A stretch of 62,960 nucleotides of DNA from Alphaproteobacteria bacterium (GCA_018820275.1 JAHJOO010000058.1:1-62960), one strand, 5' to 3'. Numbered from the stretch's first letter, positions 8,916 to 16,631 are shown. The notes: generated by a model not told the origin, from the letters alone. Numbers and translations: made by a program.

Positions 8916-9047
8916 TCACTTCACCTTGGGCGCGGGTTTCGGCTCGCGCCCCTCTTCTTTCGGCTTTCGCTTCTTCGGGGGCGTGGCCAGCATACGCTTC
9001 ACCACTTCGTCGCGGCGCTCAGACAAGGGATCTTGCATCTTGGGCAT
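8916..9047 (-). CDS. 43-residue basic protein (IS cargo)
   Basis: A short frame starting MPKMQDPLSERRDEVVKRML and ending in a Lys/Pro-rich tail (KKRKPKEEGREP, PKVK). The helical SERRDEVVKRMLATPPK start is typical of many short alphaproteobacterial proteins of unknown function. It ends 3 bp from the SinR-like gene (convergent). Its start codon overlaps the start of the HEPN-like gene on the other strand (shared CATG at 9045-9048). It may be an antitoxin or regulator, but this is only inference. Confidence 0.5.
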   Translation of the reverse strand: MPKMQDPLSERRDEVVKRMLATPPKKRKPKEEGREPKPAPKVK

Positions 9048-9666
9048 GTCACCAGCCTACCACATCCCCTTAGGCAACGCCGAAAAGCGGTGCATCGGGG
9101 AAATCTGCGCGCTTCAAGGCCAAATCGAATGGCTGATGCAGGTTACGGTGCTCAAAGTTCTCGGCATCAGTGCAGAACTTGCGCGCGAGGTGACTGGCTC
9201 CACGAACGTGAACGCCAACACTTTGATTTGGGCGAAAGCCGTCGAAGAAAAGCACCCGGACCCTGAATGCCGGCGCTGGGCTGCGTTCGTTTGCTCTGAG
9301 ATCGCCGACATCTCCAAAGGGCGAAACGACTTCGTTCACGCGGTCTACGCTGTGAAGCAGGCCGGTGGCGGCATGCTTATGGTGTTTTCCAAGGACCGTC
9401 ACCAGTTCAAGGCCTTCCCTGGCGTCGCCATCCGGGTCAAAAACCGAAAGGAAACCGAGACTGCCGAACTGTTCGCGGTGCGGGATCGCGCCGCGCGGCT
9501 GACGTTCATTCTTGCGCACGTGCATTGGCTCTCTCACGCGAAGAACGCTCAAGCTCGATCACCATGGCAACGTAAACTCGCGAAACTACGTCCTCTTCTC
9601 GAAGAGTTTGAGGAACGCAAGCGGGCCAAAGAGCGGAGACGCCAGCCGCGACCATCTCAGGAGTGA
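9046..9666 (+). CDS. HEPN-like all-helical protein (IS cargo)
   Basis: 206 residues from ATG 9046 (MSPAYHIPLGNAEKR); an in-frame GTG-type extension upstream reads as low-complexity sequence. The protein is mostly helical: CIGEICALQGQIEWLMQ, then IADISKGRNDFVHAVY. RNDFVH (R93, H98) fits the R-x4-6-H motif of HEPN ribonuclease or nucleic-acid-binding domains. The C-terminus is highly charged (EEFEERKRAKERRR). Together with the SinR-like gene it could form a defence or toxin-like module. HEPN assignment rests on motif and helix pattern only. Confidence 0.55.
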   Translation: MSPAYHIPLGNAEKRCIGEICALQGQIEWLMQVTVLKVLGISAELAREVTGSTNVNANTLIWAKAVEEKHPDPECRRWAAFVCSEIADISKGRNDFVHAVYAVKQAGGGMLMVFSKDRHQFKAFPGVAIRVKNRKETETAELFAVRDRAARLTFILAHVHWLSHAKNAQARSPWQRKLAKLRPLLEEFEERKRAKERRRQPRPSQE

Positions 9667-9712
9667 TTTCGATTTCCGGCCTGTCACGCGGGTTGGATTC
9701 TGGCATTTTCAT
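9506..9712 (-). CDS. 68-residue hypothetical protein antisense to the HEPN-like gene (IS cargo)
   Basis: Starts MKMPESNPRDRPEIEITPEM and continues VAAGVSALWPACVP with a helical REEDVVSRVYVAMVIELE. The ITPEMVAAGV pattern is common among short alphaproteobacterial proteins of unknown function. The gene starts at the edge of the right terminal repeat, and its last 161 bp overlap the 3' end of the HEPN-like gene on the other strand. Both frames look protein-like in the overlap, so one tail may be spurious. Confidence 0.45.
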   Translation of the reverse strand: MKMPESNPRDRPEIEITPEMVAAGVSALWPACVPQTLREEDVVSRVYVAMVIELERSSRERANARAQE

Positions 9713-9714
9713 TC

Positions 9715-9735
9715 CGGTATGCAAAGTGCATAGTT
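9715..9735. repeat. right terminal inverted repeat of the IS1595-type element
   Basis: Inverted partner of 7376-7396 with one mismatch. It ends directly against the right copy of the 14-bp palindrome. Confidence 0.85.
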
Positions 9736-9749
9736 AGGACTGCAGTCCT
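9736..9749. repeat. 14-bp palindrome, right copy (target duplication)
   Basis: Identical to 7362-7375. Removing the element plus one copy would restore a single palindrome between the S24 regulator and the small membrane protein gene. The last two bases overlap the stop region of that gene (9748-10176, minus strand). Confidence 0.6.
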
Positions 9750-10176
9750 ATTCCAGCCCGGCGGCGCGACGCTCCTGCCAGGTCCAGAAGGTGCCGATGG
9801 CGATGGCCAGCAGCACGCCGTAGCCGGCCAGATTGATGACGAAGTAGAAGGACGAGGCGGACGGTCTGACGTCCACGAGGGTCAGGATGTGGCTCATGAC
9901 CACCAGCAGCTGCAGCGCGGTGGCCCAGACGGTCCACGCGCGTCGGGACTTCCACACCAGGGCCCCCAGCACGCCCAGCATGACCAGATCGAGGGCCAGC
10001 ATGCTCCACTGGATGCCGTACAGATTGCCGTCATCCTGAACGAGCATGGAAGCGAACCAGCCCAGCCCATAGGCGCTGGCCGCGATCTTCTCGGGTTCCT
10101 CGCCCTTCAGGAAGGCGAAGCCCACGACCAGCACAACGATCACGGCGCCGACCTGGGAATACAGGGTATCCAACAT
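9748..10176 (-). CDS. small four-helix membrane protein of unknown function
   Basis: 142 residues from ATG 10176. Four hydrophobic segments are visible at about residues 8-25, 38-75 (two) and 110-130. No family motif is recognised. The stop codon touches the 14-bp palindrome left by the IS insertion, so the 3' end may have been slightly altered by the insertion. The start is immediately downstream of a terminator hairpin whose T-run overlaps the leader, leaving no ordinary ribosome-binding site other than the G-run of the stem. Confidence 0.6.
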   Translation of the reverse strand: MLDTLYSQVGAVIVVLVVGFAFLKGEEPEKIAASAYGLGWFASMLVQDDGNLYGIQWSMLALDLVMLGVLGALVWKSRRAWTVWATALQLLVVMSHILTLVDVRPSASSFYFVINLAGYGVLLAIAIGTFWTWQERRAAGLE

Positions 10177-10181
10177 CAAAA

Positions 10182-10207
10182 CGCCCCCAAGCCGAAGCTT
10201 GGGGGCG
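10182..10207 (-). terminator. hairpin with T-run between two minus-strand genes
   Basis: On the minus strand an 11-bp perfect stem (CGCCCCCAAGC / GCTTGGGGGCG, loop TTCG) is followed by TTTT. It ends the upstream paralogue pair. The T-run lies 2-5 bases before the start codon of the small membrane protein gene, so it could also act as an attenuator or sequester its translation start. Confidence 0.8.
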
Positions 10208-10262
10208 ATGATGCCTCGAGTCCGACGGAACCGGAATGCCCGGCTCCGAACATGACGCCGAA

Positions 10263-10622
10263 TTAAGACGCGATGCGCAAGTGGCCGGTGGTGGTCGGCG
10301 GCGGGCTGCCGATCGGGGTCTCCCAGTCGTCCGGCTTGTCCACGGGGCCGACGGCGTAGACGCCCCAGCCCATGCGACGGTGATCCTTCTGCAGTTCGGC
10401 GTGGCAGGCGACGATGGCCTCGCGGGCGACGCCGAGGGCGGCGATCGTCTCCATGGCCTTGGTCTGCGAGCCGGCGCCGGCGACCGGCGAAACCGACAGG
10501 GCGGCGCGGGCGCCGATCATGGACTGCACCAGGGTGGTGGCCTGGGTGATGGCCGCGTCGACGGCCTTTTCGGTGGCGTGCAGGTCGGCGGCGACGCCGG
10601 CAACGACGGTGGACTTGTCCAT
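10263..10622 (-). CDS. hypothetical protein, paralogue 1 of a tandem pair
   Basis: 119 residues, ATG start. It is predicted helical (VAADLHATEKAVDAAITQATTLVQSMI) with a C-terminal YAVGPVDKPDDW motif and a Ser/Pro-rich tail. The same layout and motif recur in the next gene upstream (10660-11025), so the two arose by duplication. No signal peptide or membrane segment is seen, and the function is unknown. Confidence 0.65.
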   Translation of the reverse strand: MDKSTVVAGVAADLHATEKAVDAAITQATTLVQSMIGARAALSVSPVAGAGSQTKAMETIAALGVAREAIVACHAELQKDHRRMGWGVYAVGPVDKPDDWETPIGSPPPTTTGHLRIAS

Positions 10623-10659
10623 GAACCTTTACCCCTTGTTAACTACAGTAAACGAGTCG

Positions 10660-11025
10660 TTAACACGACTCTGGGGCGAATTCCACAGGTTTCCGCGAGG
10701 TCAGCCGCCCCCCGCCGAGGGGCGGATCGTCCTCCGGCTTGTCGACCGGTCCGACGGCGAGATCGTCCAGCCCCAGCGCGCGCGCGACGGCCGTCAGCGA
10801 CGCATGGGTCCGCACCAGCTGGGCGCGGGCTTCGACCAGGGCGGACACCGCCCCGGCCGCGCCTTCGAAGGCGCGCTGTCCCGTCATGGCGGAGAGCAGG
10901 GCGGCACACCTCGCCGCGGGCAGCGCCCCGGCAAGGGCCGAGGCGGCGACGAGGGCCGCGTCCACGGCGGCCTCAGCGGCGTGCAGTCTGAGGGCGAGGG
11001 CCTCGCCCACGGCGTGTCGGGTCAT
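10660..11025 (-). CDS. hypothetical protein, paralogue 2 of a tandem pair
   Basis: 121 residues from the ATG giving MTRHAVGEALALRLHAAEAA, preceded by GGGGAGA. It shares with its neighbour a helical body (LHAAEAAVDAALVAASALAG) and the closing LAVGPVDKPEDDP. The body is rich in Ala and the C-terminus diverges. The pair is transcribed in one direction with a 37-bp gap. The function is unknown. Confidence 0.65.
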   Translation of the reverse strand: MTRHAVGEALALRLHAAEAAVDAALVAASALAGALPAARCAALLSAMTGQRAFEGAAGAVSALVEARAQLVRTHASLTAVARALGLDDLAVGPVDKPEDDPPLGGGRLTSRKPVEFAPESC

Positions 11026-11087
11026 CGCGGTCTCCCCGGGGCCACTGGATTCCACCACGACAAAACAACCATGACGCGAGACAAAGA

Positions 11088-11486
11088 TCAACCGGGGGTC
11101 TGTGACCCGATCAGGAAGTGCGCCGTCAGCGTGGCGATGGGCTGGTCGGGATCGTCCTGCCAGGCCTCGGCCAAGACGTGAACGACGCGGCGTCCGGCCT
11201 TGCCGATCCGGGCCCGGGCCCGGACGTCCTGCGGCCGCCCGGACCGCAGATAGGCGACCGAGACGTTGATCGGTCGCGGCAGGCGGGCCTCGGGCCAGGC
11301 GGCGGCGACCTGGGCCACCGCCGTCATCTCCAGCAGCGCGGCCGTGGCGCCGCCGTGCAGGGCCGGCAGCATCGGATTGCCGATCAGCTTGTCGGCATAG
11401 GGCAGGGTGACGGTGATCTCGCCGTCCGCCTCGTGCGCGGTCAGACCCAGAAAGGCGGCGTAGGGGATGCGGTCGAGCGCGCTCAT
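11088..11486 (-). CDS. PaaI-type hot-dog thioesterase
   Basis: 132 residues. The hot-dog thioesterase core is visible: LPALHGGATAALLEMTAV (family pattern HGG near residue 45) and NVSVAYLRSGRPQDV. It probably hydrolyses an acyl- or aryl-CoA thioester of unknown identity. The start codon overlaps the stop of the preceding thioesterase gene by 4 bp (ATGA), indicating translational coupling. Confidence 0.85.
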   Translation of the reverse strand: MSALDRIPYAAFLGLTAHEADGEITVTLPYADKLIGNPMLPALHGGATAALLEMTAVAQVAAAWPEARLPRPINVSVAYLRSGRPQDVRARARIGKAGRRVVHVLAEAWQDDPDQPIATLTAHFLIGSQTPG

Positions 11487-11953
11487 GCGGCGGCTCCCTC
11501 GCGGCGGTTGTGTCCCGGCCGCCGATCGCCGTCCGAGTTCAGGATGTAGGCGGCCTGGGCCGCGGCGACGGGATCCGACGGATCGGTCTCGAACGCCCAG
11601 GCCCGGACGAAGCCGATCGAATGGGTCAGGCGGAAACACTCGGCCTCGGCGAGCAGGTCGCGACGGGGCTCGGCCGCGCGCATGTAGTCGACGCGCAGGT
11701 CCAGCGTGGCCAGGGGCCGGAACGCGTCCATCGCCGTCCAGACAGCCAGGCCGCCGACATGGTCGAGCAGGGTGGTGACGAGGCCGCCCGCCAGCACGCC
11801 CGTCTCGGCGTCGCCGACCAGATCCTCGCGCCACGGCACGCGGATGCGGACCTTGCGTCCCTCCACGCCCGCGAAGGCGAAGCCGAGGGCATGGGTGTGG
11901 GCGGCGCCCGAGGCGAGCTGGGGCAGGAGATCGACGAGAGAGGGGGCGGACAT
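11483..11953 (-). CDS. PaaI-type hot-dog thioesterase
   Basis: 156 residues. The core GVLAGGLVTTLLDHVGGLAVW has the family layout with Asp replacing Glu on the active helix, followed by LATLDLRVDYMRAAEP. It overlaps the second thioesterase gene by 4 bp. Two adjacent, divergent members of one fold often form a heteromeric or functionally paired enzyme; that is inference here. Confidence 0.82.
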   Translation of the reverse strand: MSAPSLVDLLPQLASGAAHTHALGFAFAGVEGRKVRIRVPWREDLVGDAETGVLAGGLVTTLLDHVGGLAVWTAMDAFRPLATLDLRVDYMRAAEPRRDLLAEAECFRLTHSIGFVRAWAFETDPSDPVAAAQAAYILNSDGDRRPGHNRREGAAA

Positions 11954-11998
11954 CCCTTCTCCCTATCGCGCGCGCGCGGTCGTCACCATATCCAACCC

Positions 11999-13027
11999 AT
12001 GCGCCCGGAGGCCCTGCTTCATCCGACGCCCAAGGGCCTGTGGTGCCCGCCGGGCGACTTCCACATCGATCCCGTCGTGCCGGTGGACCGGGCGGTGATC
12101 ACCCACGGCCATGCGGACCACGCCCGGCCCGGGCATGGGGTCGTGGTCGCCACGCCGCAGACGCTCGCCATCATGGCCGAGCGCTACGGGCCCGACTTCT
12201 GCGGCCGCGCCGAGCCGCTGCCGCACGGCGGGCGGCTGACGCGCGACGGGGTGGACGTGACGCTGGTTCCTGCCGGACACGTCCTCGGATCCGCCCAGGC
12301 CGTGGTGACCCACAAGGGGCTGACCATCACGGTGTCGGGCGACTACAAGCGCCGCCGCGATCCGACCTGCCTGCCGTTCGAACCGACGCGCTGCCACGTC
12401 TTCGTGACCGAGGCGACCTTCGGACTGCCGGTCTTCTCCCATCCCCCCGACGTCGAGGAGATCGACCGGCTGATCCTGTCGACGCGACAGTTCCCGCACC
12501 GCGCCCACCTTGTCGGCGCCTATGCGCTGGGCAAGGCGCAGCGGGTCATCCGGCTGCTGCGCGAACGCGGGTGGGACCGGACCCTGTACGTCCACGGCGC
12601 CCTGGCCCGGCTGAACGCGCTCTATGAGCGCGAGGGCGTGGACCTGGGCCCGATCGCTTCCGCGGCCGGGCTGCCGCGCGACGCCCTGGCGGGCGAGATC
12701 GCGATCGCGCCGCCGTCGGCGATCCAGGACCGCTGGGCGCGGCGGTTCGCCGAGCCGATCGCCGCCTTCGCCTCCGGCTGGATGGGGGTGCGGGCGCGGG
12801 CCCGGCAGCGCGGGGTGGAGCTGCCGCTGGTCATCTCTGATCACGCCGACTGGGACGAACTGACCGCCACCCTGACCGAGCTCTCGCCGGACGAGGTGTG
12901 GATCACGCACGGGCGCGAAGAGGGCCTGCTGCGGTGGGCCGAAATCAACGGGATGGCGGCCCGGGCCCTGCGGCTGGTCGGCTACGACGAGGAGGACGGA
13001 GACGAGCCGTCCCCGGATCTTCCCTAG
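11999..13027 (+). CDS. ligase-associated DNA exonuclease (metallo-beta-lactamase fold)
   Basis: 342 residues from ATG 11999 (MRPEALLHPTPKGLWCPPG). The metal motif is THGHADHARPGH near residue 35, followed by the beta-CASP-like region with GDYKRRRDPTC, FVTEATFGLP and VISDHADWDEL. This matches the SNM1/CPSF-like exonuclease usually encoded beside an ATP-dependent DNA ligase and a helicase in damage-repair clusters. Neither partner is in this neighbourhood. It overlaps the convergent kinase gene by 4 bp at the stop. Confidence 0.87.
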   Translation: MRPEALLHPTPKGLWCPPGDFHIDPVVPVDRAVITHGHADHARPGHGVVVATPQTLAIMAERYGPDFCGRAEPLPHGGRLTRDGVDVTLVPAGHVLGSAQAVVTHKGLTITVSGDYKRRRDPTCLPFEPTRCHVFVTEATFGLPVFSHPPDVEEIDRLILSTRQFPHRAHLVGAYALGKAQRVIRLLRERGWDRTLYVHGALARLNALYEREGVDLGPIASAAGLPRDALAGEIAIAPPSAIQDRWARRFAEPIAAFASGWMGVRARARQRGVELPLVISDHADWDELTATLTELSPDEVWITHGREEGLLRWAEINGMAARALRLVGYDEEDGDEPSPDLP

Positions 13028-14646
13028 GCGGCCGCGCGATCGGCGGCCGGCGCCGCCTCGGCCGGGACCTCCGCCGCCGCCAGCGCCGCGTGCATGGCCA
13101 GACGCAGGCGCTCGGGCTTGATCGGCTTCTCGACCACGGCGGCCATGCCTTCGGCCATGTAGGCGAGGGCGTCGTCCGGGTCGGCGTTGGCGGTCAGGGC
13201 GACGATCGGGACGCGGCCGGCGTCGCCGTCCAGGGCGCGGATGGCGCGCGTGGCTTGGACGCCGTCCATGCGGGGCATCTTGATGTCCATCAGCACCATG
13301 TCGAAGCGGCGCTCGCGCACCGCCTCAACCGCCTCCACGCCGTCCTCGGCGGTCTCGGAGGTGCAGCCGAACATCTCGCACAGGGCCTGGGCCACGATGC
13401 GGTTGGTCGCGTTGTCGTCGACAATCAGGACGTGGGGATTGGTGATGTCGCTGAGCTCGACGAGATCAGAGACCTCGGCCGTGGGTGCGGCCGCCACGGC
13501 GGCGCGCGGCAGGTTGAGGTCGAAGGCAAAGGTGGCGCCGCGGCCAGCGTTGTTCTCGGCCCAGATGCGCCCGTGCATGCGGTCGACGATCTGGCGGCAG
13601 ATGGCCAGCCCAAGGCCGGCGCCGTCGGGACCGGACCCATGCACGAAGGGCTCGAAGATGGCGTCCACGCGCTCCGGATCCACGCCGGGGCCGTCGTCGC
13701 GGACGCGCGCCTCGACGCGGATGCGATCGCCCTCGGCCCGGGCCTTGAGGCGCGCCTCGACCACCCCGTTCCGGGCGAATTTCAGGGCATTGCCGATCAG
13801 GTTGTTGAACACCTGCTTCAGCCGCACGCCGTCGACCTGGGCCGCGAGGTCGGTGTCGCCCTCGTAGCTGATCATCAGGCTGACGTCGTCCTGGGAGGCC
13901 CGCGGCGCCCACAGCGCCTGGACGTCGTCCATCAGGGCGCGCAGCGGCGTGGGCTGGATGGTCAGCTCCAGTTCGCCGGCCTCGGCGCGCGACAGGTCCA
14001 GCGCGTCCTGCAGGATCCGCAGCAGGGTTTCCGACGACTCCACGATGGTGGAGACGTGGGCCTGGGCCTGGGTGCCGAGGGGCTGGCGGCGCAGCAGTTC
14101 GGCGACCGCCAGCACGCCGTTCATCGGGGTGCGCAGCTCATGGCTCATGATGCCGAGGAACTGGCTCTTGGCCCGCGCGGCGGCGAGGGCCTGGGTGTGG
14201 GTATCGTTCAGGCGACGCGACTGCTCGGCCATGGCCGCGTCGCGCTCCCGATGGATCTGGTTGGCCGCCTGCAGCAGCGACCCGGCCGTGCCGACCGAGT
14301 GGTAGCGCCCCCGGCGGGTGACGACGAAGCCGCGCATCAGCTGTCCCGGCGCGGCGTTCAGCATGACGTCGCAGACGGTGTCGAGCTTCATTCCGGCCTG
14401 AACGACCGCGGGATCGGGGTCCATGACATGGGTCGCGTCCCGGCCGAGGTAGAGGGCGTGCCCCAGCGGGGCCGCCAGCTTCAGCAGGAAGTCGTTGCGC
14501 TCGATCAGGCCGACGGGCCGGCCGTCGACCACCACCGGAATGCACAGGGTGTCGGGTTCGGCCTGGAAGCGCGCGAATACCTGCGCGCCGGTCGCCTCGG
14601 GCGGGACGGGCTCGACCCGCGCGGTCAGGAATTCGATGGTCGGCAT
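13024..14646 (-). CDS. hybrid sensor histidine kinase / response regulator
   Basis: 540 residues. Order: N-terminal CBS-like sensory region (about 1-150, with VVDGRPVGLIERNDF), short coiled coil (HRERDAAMAEQSRRLNDTH), HisKA with FLGIMSHELRTPMNG (phospho-His near residue 185), HATPase with NLIGNALKFA, DDGPGVD and GAGLGLAICRQIVD, then a receiver domain with VLIVDDNATNR and the phospho-acceptor in VLMDIKMPRMDG. There is no membrane segment, so it is a cytoplasmic sensor. The ATG start at 14646 (MPTIEFLTARVEP) is chosen because the upstream frame is non-homologous. Confidence 0.9.
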   Translation of the reverse strand: MPTIEFLTARVEPVPPEATGAQVFARFQAEPDTLCIPVVVDGRPVGLIERNDFLLKLAAPLGHALYLGRDATHVMDPDPAVVQAGMKLDTVCDVMLNAAPGQLMRGFVVTRRGRYHSVGTAGSLLQAANQIHRERDAAMAEQSRRLNDTHTQALAAARAKSQFLGIMSHELRTPMNGVLAVAELLRRQPLGTQAQAHVSTIVESSETLLRILQDALDLSRAEAGELELTIQPTPLRALMDDVQALWAPRASQDDVSLMISYEGDTDLAAQVDGVRLKQVFNNLIGNALKFARNGVVEARLKARAEGDRIRVEARVRDDGPGVDPERVDAIFEPFVHGSGPDGAGLGLAICRQIVDRMHGRIWAENNAGRGATFAFDLNLPRAAVAAAPTAEVSDLVELSDITNPHVLIVDDNATNRIVAQALCEMFGCTSETAEDGVEAVEAVRERRFDMVLMDIKMPRMDGVQATRAIRALDGDAGRVPIVALTANADPDDALAYMAEGMAAVVEKPIKPERLRLAMHAALAAAEVPAEAAPAADRAAA

Positions 14647-14823
14647 ACTGGCCGAGACTCCGTGATACCGCTGGACATTACCGCGCACCCTTTGCCGAAC
14701 GGTTAAGCCGAAAACGGCGCGTTTTGCCTCCGGTCGCGCGCGGGTGTATGAGGCCCGCCTTCCGCACATCGCCGGAACCAACCTCTTCATGCGCGCGGCC
14801 CCCGGGCCGACCGCAGGGTCGTC

Positions 14824-15549
14824 ATGAGCGTTTCCCAACCCGCCCCGTCCGTCGCGTCCTCGGCCCTGCTTCTGTTCTCCGGCGGACAGGACAGCGCGAC
14901 CTGCCTCGCCTGGGCCCTGGACCGGTTCGCGCGGGTCGAGACGGTCGGCTTCGACTACGGCCAGCGGCACGCCGTGGAGATGGAGGCGCGGCTGACGGTG
15001 CGCGCGCGCATGGCGGGGCTGGACGCGGACTGGGCCGCGCGGCTGGGGCCGGACCACGTCGTCGACCTGACCGGCTATGGCCGCATCGCCGAGAGCGCCC
15101 TGACCGCCGAACGCGAGATCGAGATGGACGCGCGCGGTCTGCCGACCACCTTCGTGCCGGGGCGCAATCTGGTCTTCCTGACCTGCGCGGCGGCGCTGGC
15201 CGACCGGCGGGGGCTGGAGGTGCTGGTCGGCGGCATGTGCGAGACGGACTTCTCGGGCTATCCCGACTGTCGCCGCGACACGATCGACGCCATGGAGCGG
15301 GCGCTGTCGCTGGGGCTGGACAAGGGCGTGGCGATCGCGACGCCGCTGATGCGGCTGACCAAGGCCGACACCTGGGCGCTGGCGCACGATCTGGGCGGGG
15401 AGGCGCTGGTCCGGCTGATCGTGGAGGACAGCCACACCTGCTATCGCGGCGCGCGCGGCGAGCTCCACGCCTGGGGCCACGGCTGCGGCGACTGCCCGGC
15501 CTGCGACCTGCGGGCGCGCGGCTGGGCCGAGTGGGAGGCGCGCCGATGA
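14824..15549 (+). CDS. queC: 7-cyano-7-deazaguanine synthase
   Basis: 241 residues. QueC makes preQ0 from CDG and ammonia with ATP. The PP-loop [15 protein letters not shown] is near residue 20 and the C-terminal zinc cluster reads CYRGA...[11 protein letters not shown] (about 200-232). It is first in a queC-queE-queD operon: its stop overlaps the queE start by 4 bp. I looked for a preQ1 riboswitch in 14647-14823 and did not recognise one. Confidence 0.95.
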   Translation: MSVSQPAPSVASSALLLFSGGQDSATCLAWALDRFARVETVGFDYGQRHAVEMEARLTVRARMAGLDADWAARLGPDHVVDLTGYGRIAESALTAEREIEMDARGLPTTFVPGRNLVFLTCAAALADRRGLEVLVGGMCETDFSGYPDCRRDTIDAMERALSLGLDKGVAIATPLMRLTKADTWALAHDLGGEALVRLIVEDSHTCYRGARGELHAWGHGCGDCPACDLRARGWAEWEARR

Positions 15550-16178
15550 CCTATGCGGTCAAGGAGTGCTTCCTGACGGTGCAGGGCGAGGGCGGCCAGG
15601 CCGGGCGCGCGGCGGTCTTCCTGCGCTTTTCCGGCTGCAATCTGTGGAACGGGCTGGAGCGGGACCGGGCGGGCGCCGTCTGCGATTTCTGCGACACCGA
15701 CTTCGTGGGCACGGACGGCGACGGCGGCGGCAAGTTTGCGGCTGCGTCAACGCTGGCGGAGCACGTTGAGGCGCGCTGGATCGGCGGGCAGGGCGACCGT
15801 CTGGTGGTCTGCACGGGCGGGGAGCCCTTGCTGCAGCTGGACCCGGCGCTGATCGACGCCCTGCACGCGCGCGGTTTCTCGATCGCGGTGGAGACCAACG
15901 GCACGGTGGCGGCGCCGGATGGCCTCGACTGGATCTGCGTCAGCCCCAAGGCCGCCGCCCCCGTGGTGCAGACGCGGGGGCACGAGCTGAAACTGGTCTT
16001 CCCCCAACCCCTGGCCATGCCCGACCGGTTCGAGGGTCTGGAGTTCGAGCGGTTCTGGCTCCAGCCCATGGACGGCCCGGACCAAGCCGCCAACACGGCC
16101 GCGGCCGTGGCCTATTGCCTGCAACACCCGCGCTGGCGCCTGAGCGTCCAGACGCACAAGTACATCGGCGTGAGATGA
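15546..16178 (+). CDS. queE: 7-carboxy-7-deazaguanine synthase
   Basis: 210 residues. This radical-SAM enzyme converts CPH4 to CDG. The N-terminus [18 protein letters not shown] and the FSGCNLWNG...VCDFCDTDF cluster (the three Cys bind the 4Fe-4S centre, with the family's extended spacing between the first two) identify it. [11 protein letters not shown] follows. It overlaps queC by 4 bp and queD by 4 bp, so all three are translationally coupled. Confidence 0.95.
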   Translation: MTYAVKECFLTVQGEGGQAGRAAVFLRFSGCNLWNGLERDRAGAVCDFCDTDFVGTDGDGGGKFAAASTLAEHVEARWIGGQGDRLVVCTGGEPLLQLDPALIDALHARGFSIAVETNGTVAAPDGLDWICVSPKAAAPVVQTRGHELKLVFPQPLAMPDRFEGLEFERFWLQPMDGPDQAANTAAAVAYCLQHPRWRLSVQTHKYIGVR

Positions 16179-16558
16179 CCCGCGTATTCGAAGTCACCAA
16201 GGGCGCGCATTTCGACGCGGCGCACCACTTCCCCCACGGACCCGAGGGCAGCCCGCACCGGCGCGTGCACGGCCACTCCTTCCGCGTGGAGGCCAGCGTG
16301 CGCGGCACGCCGGGCGGGGACATGGGTTTCGTCGTCGACCTGACGCAGCTGGAGGCCTCGCTGAAGGCGGCGGCGGCGCAGCTGGATCACGGCCTGCTGA
16401 ACGAGCACCCCGGTCTGGAGACGCCCAGCCTGGAGGCCCTCTGCGCCTGGTTCGCCGACCGGCTGGTGCCGGAGTTTCCGGGCCTGTCGAAGATCACGGT
16501 GCTGCGGCCCACGATCGGCGAGCGCTGCGAGTTGACGCTCCCGTCGCCGGCGACCTGA
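16175..16558 (+). CDS. queD: 6-carboxy-5,6,7,8-tetrahydropterin synthase
   Basis: 127 residues. QueD makes CPH4 from dihydroneopterin triphosphate. Zinc ligands are seen in FDAAHHFPHG and HRRVHGHSFRVE, and the family block GFVVDLTQLEASLKA follows. It is last of the queCED operon, starting at an ATGA overlap with queE. A GTP cyclohydrolase and the preQ0 reductase are not in this window. Confidence 0.95.
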   Translation: MTRVFEVTKGAHFDAAHHFPHGPEGSPHRRVHGHSFRVEASVRGTPGGDMGFVVDLTQLEASLKAAAAQLDHGLLNEHPGLETPSLEALCAWFADRLVPEFPGLSKITVLRPTIGERCELTLPSPAT

Positions 16559-16631
16559 TTTCACATCACCGCGGTATTCGAGACCGGGCGGGCGTGCCAG
16601 TCTGCGCGACCAGGCATCACCGGGGGCTGCG

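Larger units (their letters stand above)
7376..9735 (+). mobile_element. IS1595-family transposable element with cargo genes
   Basis: 2,360 bp bounded by 21-bp terminal inverted repeats (7376-7396 and 9715-9735) that start AACTATGCACTTT and differ at one position. It encodes an ISXO2-like transposase (7421-8383) followed by cargo: a SinR/Cas2-like protein, a HEPN-like protein and two small opposite-strand genes. The flanks are identical 14-bp palindromes. The cargo's codon use looks less GC-extreme than the neighbours, consistent with transfer. IS1595-family elements are known to carry passenger genes, but usually make 8-bp target duplications; no 8-bp duplication fits here. Confidence 0.88.

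Noticed and set aside
8926..9045. 40-residue N-terminal extension of the HEPN-like protein
   Set aside because: The extension is Ser/Arg/Gly-rich without family character and is better explained as the reverse strand of the 43-residue gene 8916-9047.
14647..14823. preQ1 riboswitch upstream of queC
   Set aside because: I could not find the conserved stem plus A-rich 3' pairing of known preQ1 classes; the leader is GC-rich without a recognisable aptamer. A covariance-model search would decide.
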